DNA of 64,000 bases from Gemmatimonadota bacterium (GCA_012960225.1 DUBS01000035.1:124001-188000); one strand, 5' to 3'. Shown: positions 43,370 through 52,727, counted from the first letter of the stretch. The notes: generated by a model from the letters alone, not told the origin. Numbers and translations: made by a program.

Positions 43370-46300
43370 TTAGAAGTTAATTTGGATGTTAGCAAGAAAG
43401 ACGGCCGGTGGCGCGGCGTTGTAATACTCAAACATCGCACTCCTCCGCCGATCATTCGCTTCCGGATCCAAGCCGCGATAGTGCGGCGCATAGGTCCACA
43501 GGTTCTTGCCCTGCAACGAAATCTGTGCAGTGCGAGCACCAGGAACCCAGCCGTCTGGTAGACGGAAACTAAGTGTAGCCGAACGCAGCTTGATGAACGA
43601 AGCATCGTCCGTCCAGTAACCCCAGTCAGCATAGGGGCCGACACAAGTACCAACCTGTGTCGATGTCAGCGTTGACCGGTCGCCATTGTACCAAACGTCG
43701 GCAATTGGCAAGCACATCGGCCACTGCCTACGACGTACGTTCTGATACGCAGGACCAATCGGTCGCACGAACCCACGCTGGCTTTCAAACAACAAGTCAA
43801 GCGTCAGCTTCCTCGCTAACGTCATGCGCGTGCTCGCCCCGATCATGCTCGTCGGGTAGAGGTGTCCGAGATAAGCCTTCTCCTTGACTGGAAGCTCGCC
43901 CAGAACGCCTGGGTTGGAGATCCGGTCGTCCCAACGGAAGAAGAGTGGGTATCCGTCATGTGTCTTGCACCACTCGTCCTCGGGGACGTCTGGGCAAGTA
44001 CGGACAGTGCTACCACCGGTGAGCGGCCCGAGATCAGTAACCTCGGAGTCATTGGTGGAATAGTTAAGACCCAGCGACCACTCGAAGTTCTCAGTCGTGA
44101 CCGGGATCAGGTTAAGCGATAATTCGGTACCCCAGTTCTTTGTCTCACCAAGGTTACGCAGTGTGGCCTCTTCGGTACCACCTGAAGGAGCTTCCTGCAC
44201 ACCGAGAAGCGCGTCATTCGTGACCTGGTTATACCAGGTGAAGTCCACGCTTACACGACCTTGGAATGCTGAAGCCTCGAAGCCTGCCTCAAGCTCTGTG
44301 CTGAGTTCAGGTCCAAGATCAGCATTACCGAGGTTACCGATGATGACGCCCGGCACCTGTTCGTCAGCCGAGATCGCTTCATAAATCCGCTTCGCGTCAA
44401 AGGCGCCCGGAGCCTTACCGGATTGCCCCCAAGCAGCACGGACTTTCATGATCTCGATAGCCGGTACAAACCACCAAGCTTCATCTGTTACCGTGTACGC
44501 GGCTGATATCTTCGGATATGCGGCTAAACCGAAGCCCTCACCAAACGTGCTGAATCCGTCCCAACGCATACCAGCTGTCAGGAAGAGACGGTCACCAAAG
44601 CCCAGAGTCTCCTGAGCAAAGAAGCCACCGCTACGGATTGTAGTACGACCCTCGTACACGGCCGGGTTATTACCGTTTCCGAGCAGCTGCTCACCAGGAC
44701 CGGCGAAGAGCTCATCGAATCCGTTAATGACATAACCGTACTCCTCATACATCTGACCACCCCATGAGAAGTTCGAGGCTATACCCTCAAACAGGTCGTA
44801 GCTGAACGTACCATTGTAGTCCAAGGTCAAGTTACGGTCTGTCTGAGTATCAGATTCCCGGTCACCTTGGAATTCCTCGTAGTAGCCCCATGCCTTAAAG
44901 TCGACAAAGTCAGAAATTGTGTAGTCCATTCCGACGTTGAGGCGATGCGAGAACATGTTATTCGGCGTCCAACCTATACTCGCCGACGTGACAATGTGGT
45001 CAATCGTTTGATTGACGTCATTTTCGAGCACGAGTGAATCGTCGTTGCCCGGCGTGTACCCAGCAGGTCCACGGATCACATTGAGATATAGACCCGACGC
45101 GTTGTTACCGTTCGGAATCCACGTGATTTTCCGACGAGCGTAGGTGTTGTTTAGGCTGACCTGCATGCCATCGAAGGGCGTGAACTGAATGTTACCCCTG
45201 ACCTGCATGTCATCAGCACCCTGTGGGTCATACCCCTCAGGAACTTGAATCGTACCAACCTCTTTACCAAAGCGACCCGAAACAAAATACGTTGCAGTCT
45301 CGCCACCACCCCGCACGCTCAAGTTATAGTCCTGCTTATATCCAGGCGCGAACCAGCTTCCGCTCTCAGGACAACCTGCCTCACCATTCGGCGCCCATGC
45401 ACGCGGGCTCGAGCAGTCGTTCAGGTTAAGTCCGAACGGATTGATGACCTCGTTCTCCGGAAGCAGCCAACCACCTGGCATTGGGTACCGCTCATCATAC
45501 GTCCCACCTAATCCAGTCGGACCCGCATGGGGCATGATGCTCGTGCCCTGATCGACCGACATCGTCCACGCAGGAGCACCAGCTGATCCGCGCTTCGTGA
45601 AGATCTGAATCACACCACCCGCCGCTTCCGTACCATATAGCGTCGTGGCAGCAGGACCCTTAACGATCTCAATGCGATCGATGTCGCTTGGGTTGATCAT
45701 GTCAAAGACGTTTGGCTCTTGAGCAGCCTCGTCGGAACCCCCGATCTGGCCGTTCTCCATCCGCACGCCGTCGATGTAGATCAACGGGTCATTACCCTGC
45801 GTAAGTGAGTTGTTACCACGGATCCGGATCTGGCTCCCTGAGCCTACCTGGCCACCGTGGTCATTAATCTGTACGCCGGAAGTACGCCCTTGAAGGATGT
45901 CACCAAAGTCCGTAACAGCAGCAACTTCGATGTCCGCAGCCGTAATCGCGCTGATTGCGTTACCGATTTCCTTCCGGCGCGCTGAGCCAGCAGTACCGGT
46001 CACGATTACGCCCTCAAGAGACAGTGCTTCTTGGCGTAGGTTAAAGTCAGCCGTCGTGGTCTCACCAGATGTGACGGTTACCGTCACGGTCTGGGTACCA
46101 TAACCGATGATCTGTGCTGTGATCGTCTGCTCTCCAGCAGGAACGTTCAGCAACAGATACCGGCCTTGATTGTTGACTAGCCCACCAATCGGTGTGCCAT
46201 CGACGGTCATTTGTGCACCGGAAAGCGGAATCTGGACGGTGTTATCACGAACAAGTCCAGTCACCGTCCCGGTGTTTTGCGCTGCAATCTCTGCGGCGCC

Positions 46301-46387
46301 AAAGACAGCTAAAGCTAGTACGACGGCGATTCCAGTCGTATTTCGCCAAGCCGACTTCCATTTGAAGTCGAACATCCGATTAACCAT
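43370..46387 (-). CDS. SusC/RagA-family TonB-linked outer-membrane transporter
   Basis: ATG 46387 is 4 nt after AGGAGG; the open frame upstream is not used. About 1005 residues. Order: signal peptide (to AAQ near residue 38), CarboxypepD-regulatory domain (GTVTGLVRDNTVQIPLSGAQMTVDG), plug (IQGRTSGVQI-type LQGRTSGVQINDHGGQ, SQIRIRGNNSLTQGNDPLIYIDGVR, EIVKGPAATTLYGTEAAGGVIQIFTKRG), then a 22-strand barrel ending in Phe (LANIQINF), the normal outer-membrane signal. It imports a substrate captured by the SusD partner with TonB energy. The 294-nt leader upstream holds two structured elements. Confidence 0.95.
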   Translation of the reverse strand: MVNRMFDFKWKSAWRNTTGIAVVLALAVFGAAEIAAQNTGTVTGLVRDNTVQIPLSGAQMTVDGTPIGGLVNNQGRYLLLNVPAGEQTITAQIIGYGTQTVTVTVTSGETTTADFNLRQEALSLEGVIVTGTAGSARRKEIGNAISAITAADIEVAAVTDFGDILQGRTSGVQINDHGGQVGSGSQIRIRGNNSLTQGNDPLIYIDGVRMENGQIGGSDEAAQEPNVFDMINPSDIDRIEIVKGPAATTLYGTEAAGGVIQIFTKRGSAGAPAWTMSVDQGTSIMPHAGPTGLGGTYDERYPMPGGWLLPENEVINPFGLNLNDCSSPRAWAPNGEAGCPESGSWFAPGYKQDYNLSVRGGGETATYFVSGRFGKEVGTIQVPEGYDPQGADDMQVRGNIQFTPFDGMQVSLNNTYARRKITWIPNGNNASGLYLNVIRGPAGYTPGNDDSLVLENDVNQTIDHIVTSASIGWTPNNMFSHRLNVGMDYTISDFVDFKAWGYYEEFQGDRESDTQTDRNLTLDYNGTFSYDLFEGIASNFSWGGQMYEEYGYVINGFDELFAGPGEQLLGNGNNPAVYEGRTTIRSGGFFAQETLGFGDRLFLTAGMRWDGFSTFGEGFGLAAYPKISAAYTVTDEAWWFVPAIEIMKVRAAWGQSGKAPGAFDAKRIYEAISADEQVPGVIIGNLGNADLGPELSTELEAGFEASAFQGRVSVDFTWYNQVTNDALLGVQEAPSGGTEEATLRNLGETKNWGTELSLNLIPVTTENFEWSLGLNYSTNDSEVTDLGPLTGGSTVRTCPDVPEDEWCKTHDGYPLFFRWDDRISNPGVLGELPVKEKAYLGHLYPTSMIGASTRMTLARKLTLDLLFESQRGFVRPIGPAYQNVRRRQWPMCLPIADVWYNGDRSTLTSTQVGTCVGPYADWGYWTDDASFIKLRSATLSFRLPDGWVPGARTAQISLQGKNLWTYAPHYRGLDPEANDRRRSAMFEYYNAAPPAVFLANIQINF

Positions 46388-46496
46388 CAATCCTCCTCGT
46401 AGCACGCCGAATCGCGGAATGCTGAGACAATTGTCCCAAGCGCTGTAGGCGCCGGGTAGAAACCCTGATAAGGGGTAAAACTAGCAGGTAACACGA

Positions 46497-46522
46497 GAGG
46501 GGGGCTGCCCTGCAGCCCCCTC
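46497..46522 (-). promoter_or_regulatory. GC-rich hairpin in the susC leader
   Basis: GGGGGCTG (46500-46507) pairs with CAGCCCCC (46513-46520) around a 5-nt loop, extended by one G-T pair. It stands about 110 nt upstream of the susC start and lacks a T-tract on the minus strand. It may be an attenuator, a leader structure or a weak terminator of the gene at 46682. Confidence 0.45.
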
Positions 46523-46573
46523 GCTTCGGCGAAGGCCGTGAAGTAACTGCTCATGTTTTCGACCATAGAGGCC

Positions 46574-46604
46574 ATGCCCTGCAATAACCGGTTATGAAGG
46601 GCAT
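46574..46604. promoter_or_regulatory. Nested palindrome upstream of susC
   Basis: A perfect 12-bp palindrome ATAACCGGTTAT (46584-46595) is nested inside a 7-bp inverted repeat ATGCCCT/AGGGCAT (46574-46580 with 46598-46604). The lack of a loop in the inner palindrome favours a protein operator over an RNA hairpin. It lies about 190 nt before the susC start. Confidence 0.45.
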
Positions 46605-46681
46605 TGTTACAGGGAGGCAGACTAATTGTCAACACTTTTGTCTTCCTTTCTTACTAGACCCTAGATCTGGATTAGGAAAGC

Positions 46682-47497
46682 CTAGGGACCAATCAAGCCC
46701 GAGAAGTTAGGAACTCTGCAGGCTGTGACCTCGCTGCGCCCAAGATCTGCAGCGCCTTTCTGGGTCGTGATCCTTATGACACCCGCTGATCCCGATGAGC
46801 CAAATTCCCAGCCGCCAGATGAACTTGGCAGCAGTTCAAGTGTCTCGACCTCTCCTGGGTGAATCATATTAATCGTCTCTGCCGCATCAGCCATCCGCGT
46901 ACCATCAAGGACAACCACCGGCTCTAATACACCTGTCAACGAATTTGGCGCTCTCTGTGTGATGCCTGCGGTTGATCCCACCTGTCCGGAGGTTCCGCTG
47001 ACCATCCTAGGAGCGTAGCGACGAATCACATCCACAAGTGTTCTCGGGTTAAAGCGCTCGATGTCTTCTCTTGTGATCAATCTTCCGAAGGAGCGACGCC
47101 GCTCAGTTGCCTCCCGTTGAATATCCTGTTCTGTACCAATTGGCGGAGCAAGTTCAAAGGAGGCTTCAGTAGTAACGCTGGAAATCAACACGACTGAACC
47201 CCAGTTGACCCGGCAGTCCACCGTCAACAGGGCAAGCATATGACGTCCAGGACGCAATCCCATAAGGCGATAACGTCCATCTGCATCCGAGAATACCTCT
47301 GGGCCAGTATCGATACGGACAAGAACACCTTCCAAGGGCCTGCCGGTAACACTGTCCAAGACTTGACCTTCAAGTGTTGCAGACAACTCCACTTGAGCGA
47401 CTAATTCCGGGCGCGCTACTAACACAACAAGCGCACAAAAAACAAATGGGCTAAATACGATCCGTGATACTCCGGGCAGCCCTGGTGCCCTGTGCAT
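46682..47497 (-). CDS. Second plug-only TonB-receptor-like protein upstream of susC
   Basis: ATG 47497 has AGGAG 8 nt upstream and begins a signal peptide (hydrophobic IVFSPFVFCALVVLVARPELVAQ, residues about 11-35). The 271-residue protein continues with a CarboxypepD-regulatory domain (ATLEGQVLDSVTGRPLEGVLV, DADGRYRLMGLRPGRHML) and a plug-like domain (residues about 130-260: LITREDIERFNPRTLVDVIRRY, VVVLDGTRMADAAETINMIHP, ETLELLPSSSGGWEFGSSGSAGVIRITT). Like the protein at 40912 it lacks the barrel. It precedes susC in the same direction with a 294-nt gap, so it may share regulation. Role unknown. Confidence 0.75.
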   Translation of the reverse strand: MHRAPGLPGVSRIVFSPFVFCALVVLVARPELVAQVELSATLEGQVLDSVTGRPLEGVLVRIDTGPEVFSDADGRYRLMGLRPGRHMLALLTVDCRVNWGSVVLISSVTTEASFELAPPIGTEQDIQREATERRRSFGRLITREDIERFNPRTLVDVIRRYAPRMVSGTSGQVGSTAGITQRAPNSLTGVLEPVVVLDGTRMADAAETINMIHPGEVETLELLPSSSGGWEFGSSGSAGVIRITTQKGAADLGRSEVTACRVPNFSGLIGP

Positions 47498-47673
47498 TTT
47501 ATCTGCTCCTGCAGATGGTCCAGATTGAGTGCTTAGATTGAGCAACCTGGAACCAAACGGAAAGAGTCGGCATTTCGATCTATCTTCTTGAGGCCACAAC
47601 GTGATCGTGGTCCGAACGCGGTATATATTGATAGCATAAGGAACAAACACACTATCAGTGAGCGAGAACGATT

Positions 47674-48057
47674 ATGCTGAATGCCCACTCCGGTTTCCGT
47701 TATTTGGTCATGATTTCTGGGCTCATCGTGATCGGCTATGCGGTCTATGGTATGGCTACAGGTCGGTCGTATGACAAAACGATGCGGATTACATCGGCAG
47801 TTTTCACTGGCCTGGTAGATCTGACAGCCCTTCTGGGTATAGTCACTTTATTGTCAGGCACCTTCTATCCTGCCTTAATCGGGCACATCACAATGATGGT
47901 GCTCGCTGTAGTCGTGGCGCATGTCGTCTCAGTAGTTATTAAGAGACGACCGGAGGAAGAACGGACTTACGCCCCACATCTAGTGGGAACACTCGTGGTC
48001 CTAGGCCTTATTGCAGTGGGAATTATGGCAATAGGAAGACCACTCGTCGGCAGCTAA
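47674..48057 (+). CDS. Small four-helix membrane protein with conserved-looking histidines
   Basis: The protein has 127 residues and helices at about 8-26, 40-63, 66-90 and 102-122. It starts LNAHSGFRYLVMISG; HSGxRY at the head of helix 1 recalls small cytochrome-b-like membrane proteins of Bacteroidota and Gemmatimonadota. Further histidines lie in or near helices (GHITMMV, VVAHVVSV, APHLVG), so heme binding is possible, but I cannot establish pairing. No signal peptide is cleaved. It is divergent from the plug protein at 46682 and 37 nt before the patatin gene, with which it may be transcribed. Confidence 0.7.
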   Translation: MLNAHSGFRYLVMISGLIVIGYAVYGMATGRSYDKTMRITSAVFTGLVDLTALLGIVTLLSGTFYPALIGHITMMVLAVVVAHVVSVVIKRRPEEERTYAPHLVGTLVVLGLIAVGIMAIGRPLVGS

Positions 48058-48094
48058 GCTCCCTATCGGTTCCGATGCCCCGGAACATGACTCC

Positions 48095-49288
48095 ATGAAA
48101 CGTGATCCTCCGGGTCATGCAGAAGAGCGATCCCAGGCGATTCACGCACACGGGCCAAGAGACTTGGGTATCGTAATGGGTGGTGGTGGTGCCCGCGCGG
48201 CGTATCAGATTGGCTTCCTGCGCTTTCTCGCCAAACATTTTCCCGAACTCCAGATACCTTACATTACGGGAGTATCGGCTGGTGCCATCAATGCGGCACT
48301 ACTCGCATCACACCACGGGACCTTCCGTCAGGCAGTCGACGAGCTAAGCCAACTCTGGGCCAACCTTACTGTTGAAGATGTGTTTCGAGTAGATACCCGA
48401 TCGCTGACTGCAAACGGGATGCGTTGGCTCATGCAGCTTGTTTCTGGTGGAATCAGGGGAGCGCCTCGAGTGAGAGGCCTAGTCGATACCCGCCCATTAC
48501 ACGAATACCTGACAGAAGTACTGCACGCTGCGGACGGTGAATTAACCGGCATACAATACAATCTCGAGCGTGACCGACTTAAGGCCGTAGCCTTGACGAC
48601 GACTAATTATTCAACGGGGCGATCAGTGACATGGGTACAGGGTGCGCACATATCGGAATGGGAGCGCCCGCAACGCAAAGCCCACCGAGCTATACTCACT
48701 GTGGACCACGTAATGGCCTCTGCTGCTCTTCCGTTATTGTTCCCCGCTATACAATTAGGTGATGCTTGGTACGGTGACGGAGGCATACGGCTCGCGGCAC
48801 CACTCTCGCCGGCACTGCACCTTGGTGCACGCCGAATCATTGCAATCTCAACACGCTATGACAGAAGTGCCGAAGAAGCTGAAGAGCATAGTGGTCAAGG
48901 CTACCCACCTCCGGCTCAGGTCGCTGGAGTTCTGTTAAACTCGATCTTTCTGGACCTTCTCGACCATGATGCCCTGCGGCTCGAACAGTTGAATCGCTTA
49001 CTCGCAGACCTCCCAAGAGACAAAAGAAGGGACCTAGAGCCCGTGCGACTCCTGACGTTACGGCCGTCGTGTGACCTCGGAGACCTAGCACGTGAGCATG
49101 AAGCTCAGCTGCCCAAAGCGTTTCGATTCCTGACCCGTGGACTCGGGACGACGCAAACCCGCTCTCCCGACTTTCTCAGCCTTATTCTGTTTCAGCCAGA
49201 TTATCTAAAGACATTGATCGAAGTCGGTGAGGCAGACGCAATGGCTCAATCAAACAACATTTTACAATTTCTGAACGAGAACACCTAA
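48095..49288 (+). CDS. Patatin-like phospholipase
   Basis: The protein has 397 residues without a signal peptide. The Ser-Asp dyad and oxyanion glycine run of patatins are visible: VMGGGGARAAYQIGFL (residues about 28-43), nucleophile Ser in ITGVSAGAINAALL, and Asp in WYGDGGIRLAAPL. The length and the C-terminal half (LNRLLADLPRDKRRDLEPVRLLTLRPS) fit the RssA/NTE-like bacterial group, which hydrolyses acyl esters of phospholipids. It is likely peripheral to the inner membrane. A role in lipid turnover fits the acyl-CoA dehydrogenase gene that follows. Confidence 0.9.
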   Translation: MKRDPPGHAEERSQAIHAHGPRDLGIVMGGGGARAAYQIGFLRFLAKHFPELQIPYITGVSAGAINAALLASHHGTFRQAVDELSQLWANLTVEDVFRVDTRSLTANGMRWLMQLVSGGIRGAPRVRGLVDTRPLHEYLTEVLHAADGELTGIQYNLERDRLKAVALTTTNYSTGRSVTWVQGAHISEWERPQRKAHRAILTVDHVMASAALPLLFPAIQLGDAWYGDGGIRLAAPLSPALHLGARRIIAISTRYDRSAEEAEEHSGQGYPPPAQVAGVLLNSIFLDLLDHDALRLEQLNRLLADLPRDKRRDLEPVRLLTLRPSCDLGDLAREHEAQLPKAFRFLTRGLGTTQTRSPDFLSLILFQPDYLKTLIEVGEADAMAQSNNILQFLNENT

Positions 49289-49344
49289 TAAGGTGGTCAC
49301 CGGCACGGAAACACTCTTTCTTGGTATTACATTCTATTAGTACC

Positions 49345-49367
49345 AGTACCCATGATTGGTGGGTACT
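49345..49367. promoter_or_regulatory. Inverted repeat upstream of acyl-CoA dehydrogenase
   Basis: AGTACCCA (49345-49352) and TGGGTACT (49360-49367) form a perfect 8-bp repeat with a 7-nt spacer, 33 nt before the acyl-CoA dehydrogenase start. There is no T-tract, so an operator for a dimeric repressor is more likely than a terminator. Confidence 0.4.
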
Positions 49368-49399
49368 GAGAATACAACTCTGGAAGTCACAGGTATCTG

Positions 49400-51328
49400 A
49401 TGGCTGAAAACAAGAAGCTCGCCACTGAATTCGAGGCCCGAGAGGTAGCTGAACAGGCGCGTGAACAGGATTGGGGTAAACGCAGTTTCGCGCGTGCTAT
49501 CTTCGATGGAAGACTAAACATCAACCTAGTCCACCCCCTGCCTGAGCCTAATCCTGACGAAGAGAGCCAGGTCAGCGAACTCTTGGAGAATCTTGAGGTT
49601 TTTGCTCGAGAGCATATTGACGGAGATCAGGTAGACAGAGACGGATGGGTACCAGAAGAGGTGCTTACGGGCCTGGCCGCCTTAGGTGCTTTCGGCATCA
49701 AGATCCCCGTGAAATACGGCGGGCTCGGATTGTCACAGCATTCGTACAATCGTGCCCTCGCGATCGTTGGATCCCGGTGCGGTGCGACCGGCGCATTTCT
49801 CTCAGCACATCAGAGCATCGGTGTTCCGGGCCCACTCATGAAATTTGGGACCGAAGAACAGAAAGAGAGATACTTGCCTAGACTCGCGAAAGGAGCGCTA
49901 TCCGCTTTCGCACTTACGGAAGATGACGCCGGCTCTGATCCAGCCAACATGTCAACGACTGCAAAGCTCTCGGATGACGGTTTACACTGGATCCTGAACG
50001 GAGAGAAGCTTTGGACGACCAATGGCCCACGCGCTGAGCTCATTATCGTGATGGCCCGAACTCCCGCGCCGGAAGGCTCGGGTCGCAAACCAATCAGTGC
50101 CTTCATCGTGGAAACTGAATGGGCGGGTGTGGAAGTCGCTCATGAATGTTCTTTCATGGGCTTGAAAGGACTCTCAAATGGGGTTCTGAGATTCACGAAC
50201 GTGAAGATTCCCCGTGAGAACCTCCTATGGGATGAGGGCCAGGGGCTCAAGCTCGCCCTCATAACACTCAACACTGGGCGTTTAGCGATGCCAGCGTTCT
50301 GTGCTGCAGGAGCAAAAGGGGCGCTCGAGATGTGCCGAGATTGGGCAAATTCAAGAGTTCAATGGGGTCGCTCCATAGGAAAACACGACGCAATTGCTCA
50401 AATGCTGGGCGAGATGACCGCCAACGCGTTCGCGATGGATTCCCTCGTTGATCTCACAGCTCGTATGTCAGACTCTGGTAACTTTGATATCCGTCTCGAA
50501 GCAGCAATCGCGAAGTTATGGGCGAGCGAGACCGGCTGGGATATTGTGAATGACGCGCTCCAGATCCGAGGGGGACGCGGTTACGAAAATCATGGATCCC
50601 TACTGGCTCGTGGTGATATCCCTTACCCGGTTGAACGTCACCTTAGAGACGCCCGCATCAATATGATATTTGAGGGCTCCTCCGAGATCATGAGACTCTT
50701 TATAGCTCGAGAAGCAGTGGATTCACACCTCGCTATTGCGGGAGATCTCGTCAACCCAAAAGCGTCTTTAGGAGCCAAGCTCCGGGCGCTTGTCCGTGCA
50801 GGTTTCCATTATGTCTGGTGGTACCCGACCCGGTTCTTGGGTTGGAGTATATGGCCTCGATACATGAAATTTGGGGGGCTCGGTAGCCATTTGAGATTCG
50901 TTGAGCGTGCATCACGTAGACTGGCTAGAGCCACATTCCACGCGATGGTTCGTTTCGGGCCAAAGCTTGAGAAGCGCCAGGCTGTACTTGGACGAATTGT
51001 TGATATCGGTTCTGACCTATTGGTGATGACCGCTGTGATCATTCGAGCAAGAGAACTTGGAGAAACTACGGAGAAGAAGGGTGCCGATGCTCTTGCTGAC
51101 CTATTCTGTTGCATGGCGCGCAGAAGAATCACTGCGAGGTTCCCGGCCCTATTCAATAATGATGACTCTACAACCTACGGAGTTGCCCGCCGTTTCTTAG
51201 ACGATGACTTCTTGTGGTTGGAAGAAGGCATTGTCTCAGCAGAAGCGTACAGACATCAGGCAGAAGCAGCTATACTTGCGGGCTCAACGCTGGAAGCAGA
51301 GCCACTCGAACCCGTACCGACTACCTAA
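49400..51328 (+). CDS. Acyl-CoA dehydrogenase with C-terminal extension
   Basis: The protein has 642 residues. An N-terminal helical domain (about 60-170) is followed by the FAD signatures FALTEDDAGSDPANMSTTA and LNGEKLWTTNGPRAEL, and GRLAMPAFCAAGAKGALEMCRDWANSRVQWGRSIGKHDAIAQML. IRGGRGYENHGSLLARGDIPYPVERHLRDARINMIFEGSSEIMRLFIAREA closes the core. About 170 extra residues after position 470 make it like the VLCAD/ACAD9-type or FadE2-type enzymes, so long-chain substrates and membrane association are plausible. It performs the first step of beta-oxidation and passes electrons to ETF. The stop is 6 nt before ctaA. Confidence 0.92.
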   Translation: MAENKKLATEFEAREVAEQAREQDWGKRSFARAIFDGRLNINLVHPLPEPNPDEESQVSELLENLEVFAREHIDGDQVDRDGWVPEEVLTGLAALGAFGIKIPVKYGGLGLSQHSYNRALAIVGSRCGATGAFLSAHQSIGVPGPLMKFGTEEQKERYLPRLAKGALSAFALTEDDAGSDPANMSTTAKLSDDGLHWILNGEKLWTTNGPRAELIIVMARTPAPEGSGRKPISAFIVETEWAGVEVAHECSFMGLKGLSNGVLRFTNVKIPRENLLWDEGQGLKLALITLNTGRLAMPAFCAAGAKGALEMCRDWANSRVQWGRSIGKHDAIAQMLGEMTANAFAMDSLVDLTARMSDSGNFDIRLEAAIAKLWASETGWDIVNDALQIRGGRGYENHGSLLARGDIPYPVERHLRDARINMIFEGSSEIMRLFIAREAVDSHLAIAGDLVNPKASLGAKLRALVRAGFHYVWWYPTRFLGWSIWPRYMKFGGLGSHLRFVERASRRLARATFHAMVRFGPKLEKRQAVLGRIVDIGSDLLVMTAVIIRARELGETTEKKGADALADLFCCMARRRITARFPALFNNDDSTTYGVARRFLDDDFLWLEEGIVSAEAYRHQAEAAILAGSTLEAEPLEPVPTT

Positions 51329-51334
51329 GAACGC

Positions 51335-52249
51335 GTGCTCCACCATCGGGCTTTCACCATCAGCGCCTTCTGGACGCTCGCCCTCCTATATCTGGGCAGC
51401 GTGGTCCACGCAACTGAGTCTAGCCTAGCGTGCCCTGATTGGCCGACGTGCTTTGGTACGATGATGCCAGAGATGACAGGAGGGGTATTTTGGGAGCACC
51501 TTCACCGGCTGGTCGCAGGAGGACTCGTCCTCATGTTCGGACTCAGCACCTGGCTGGCCAAGACCGCGACCCCTGATCAACCATGGATTTTCAGGGCATG
51601 CCTAGCTGGCTTGGGTCTCCTCGTTATCCAATCAATTTTCGGAGGGCTCACGGTCATATACCGCCTACCAGATTTAATCTCAACCACGCATCTGGGGCTG
51701 GCGTTTCTCTTTCTAGCACTCGTGACTGTGCTCGCATCGGTAACAGGCTCGCCCACAAAATTTGAGAGCCCTCTTGGTGAAGCTGCAGGCCGTATCACAA
51801 TCCTCGCCAGTGCCGGTGCCGCTCTGATTTTCGTTCAATCTTTAATTGGGGGACTCGTGCGGCACATGGATGCCGGGATGGCTTGCCCCGACGTCCCTCT
51901 CTGTCTTGGTGAGCTCGTACCTCCGCTAGTGAACTCAACGATTACTCTACACTTCACTCACAGGCTGATCGGAATTCTCGCAGCATTAATGATTATTGGC
52001 CTCTCCCTTTGGATCATCCGTGTATCAGCTCCGAAGCCTCTTCGCCTATTGGGCCTTCTCGCAGCAGCTCTAGTTGTAACACAGGTCGGCCTTGGCTTCG
52101 TATCTGTAGTCACATCTCTAGCGGTTATCCCGGTCTCACTCCATACACTCATTGCTGCGGGTCTCTTAGCGACCCTCGTGCGCCTTGCGACCTTGGCCCA
52201 ACTATCACCTAGTCCAATCTCCTCGACCTCAGGGATAAGGGTAGGGTAG
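51335..52249 (+). CDS. ctaA: Heme A synthase (CtaA/COX15)
   Basis: The protein has 304 residues from a GTG start, with eight membrane helices in two homologous halves. Each half has its two heme-ligand histidines (EHLHRLVAG and STTHLGLAF; HFTHRLIG and SLHTLIAAG). Each also has a Cys pair in the first extracytoplasmic loop (LACPDWPTCFG and MACPDVPLCLG). It converts heme O to heme A for aa3-type oxidases, so the cell should make a heme A oxidase and respire oxygen. It sits between the acyl-CoA dehydrogenase and a DUF420 protein, apparently in one transcript; ctaB and the oxidase subunits are elsewhere. Confidence 0.95.
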   Translation: MLHHRAFTISAFWTLALLYLGSVVHATESSLACPDWPTCFGTMMPEMTGGVFWEHLHRLVAGGLVLMFGLSTWLAKTATPDQPWIFRACLAGLGLLVIQSIFGGLTVIYRLPDLISTTHLGLAFLFLALVTVLASVTGSPTKFESPLGEAAGRITILASAGAALIFVQSLIGGLVRHMDAGMACPDVPLCLGELVPPLVNSTITLHFTHRLIGILAALMIIGLSLWIIRVSAPKPLRLLGLLAAALVVTQVGLGFVSVVTSLAVIPVSLHTLIAAGLLATLVRLATLAQLSPSPISSTSGIRVG

Positions 52250-52256
52250 TCAAACA

Positions 52257-52694
52257 ATGGATCTAATGCGTGCCGGTGACCTTATGGCGATGGTGAATGC
52301 AGGGCTTAACGCGACAAGCGCCTTGGCGCTCTTCGTGGGTTATCGCTTCATCCGCCAACGATCCCTCCATGCTCATCGTCGAGCGATGGTTGTCGCAGTC
52401 ATTACTTCGGCGATCTTCCTCGTATTCTACCTCACACGGGTAGCATTGACTGGAACGCACGATTTCGCTGGGGAGGGCTTCGCCAAGGTGGTATACCTTA
52501 GCATACTCTTTTCGCATATGGGCTTGGCAGTTGTTGTTGTCCCGTTAGTGCTCCGCCTTCTTTACCTGGTTCGACGCAGACGCTTCAGTGCGCATTCCAA
52601 GCTCGCCCGTTGGACTTTCCCCATCTGGGCATACGTCTCGGTGACTGGAATCGTCGTGTATCTGCTTCTCTATCAGGTTTACGGGTATTCCTGA
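52257..52694 (+). CDS. DUF420 membrane protein (CtaM-like)
   Basis: The protein has 145 residues and four helices. NAGLNATSALALFVGYRFIRQRSLHAHRRAMV, then GFAKVVYLSILFSHMGLAVVVVPLVLRLLY and the close HSKLARWTFPIWAYVSVTGIVVYLLLY, are characteristic of DUF420. Conserved His residues (HAHR, SHM, HSK) lie at membrane borders. A DUF420 protein (CtaM) is needed for active aa3 oxidase in Gram-positive bacteria, and the position 7 nt after ctaA supports the same role here. ATG follows a GGTAGGGTAG purine run. Confidence 0.9.
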   Translation: MDLMRAGDLMAMVNAGLNATSALALFVGYRFIRQRSLHAHRRAMVVAVITSAIFLVFYLTRVALTGTHDFAGEGFAKVVYLSILFSHMGLAVVVVPLVLRLLYLVRRRRFSAHSKLARWTFPIWAYVSVTGIVVYLLLYQVYGYS

Positions 52695-52727
52695 TTCCGG
52701 ACTAAAGCGTCCACAAAAGACGACTGC

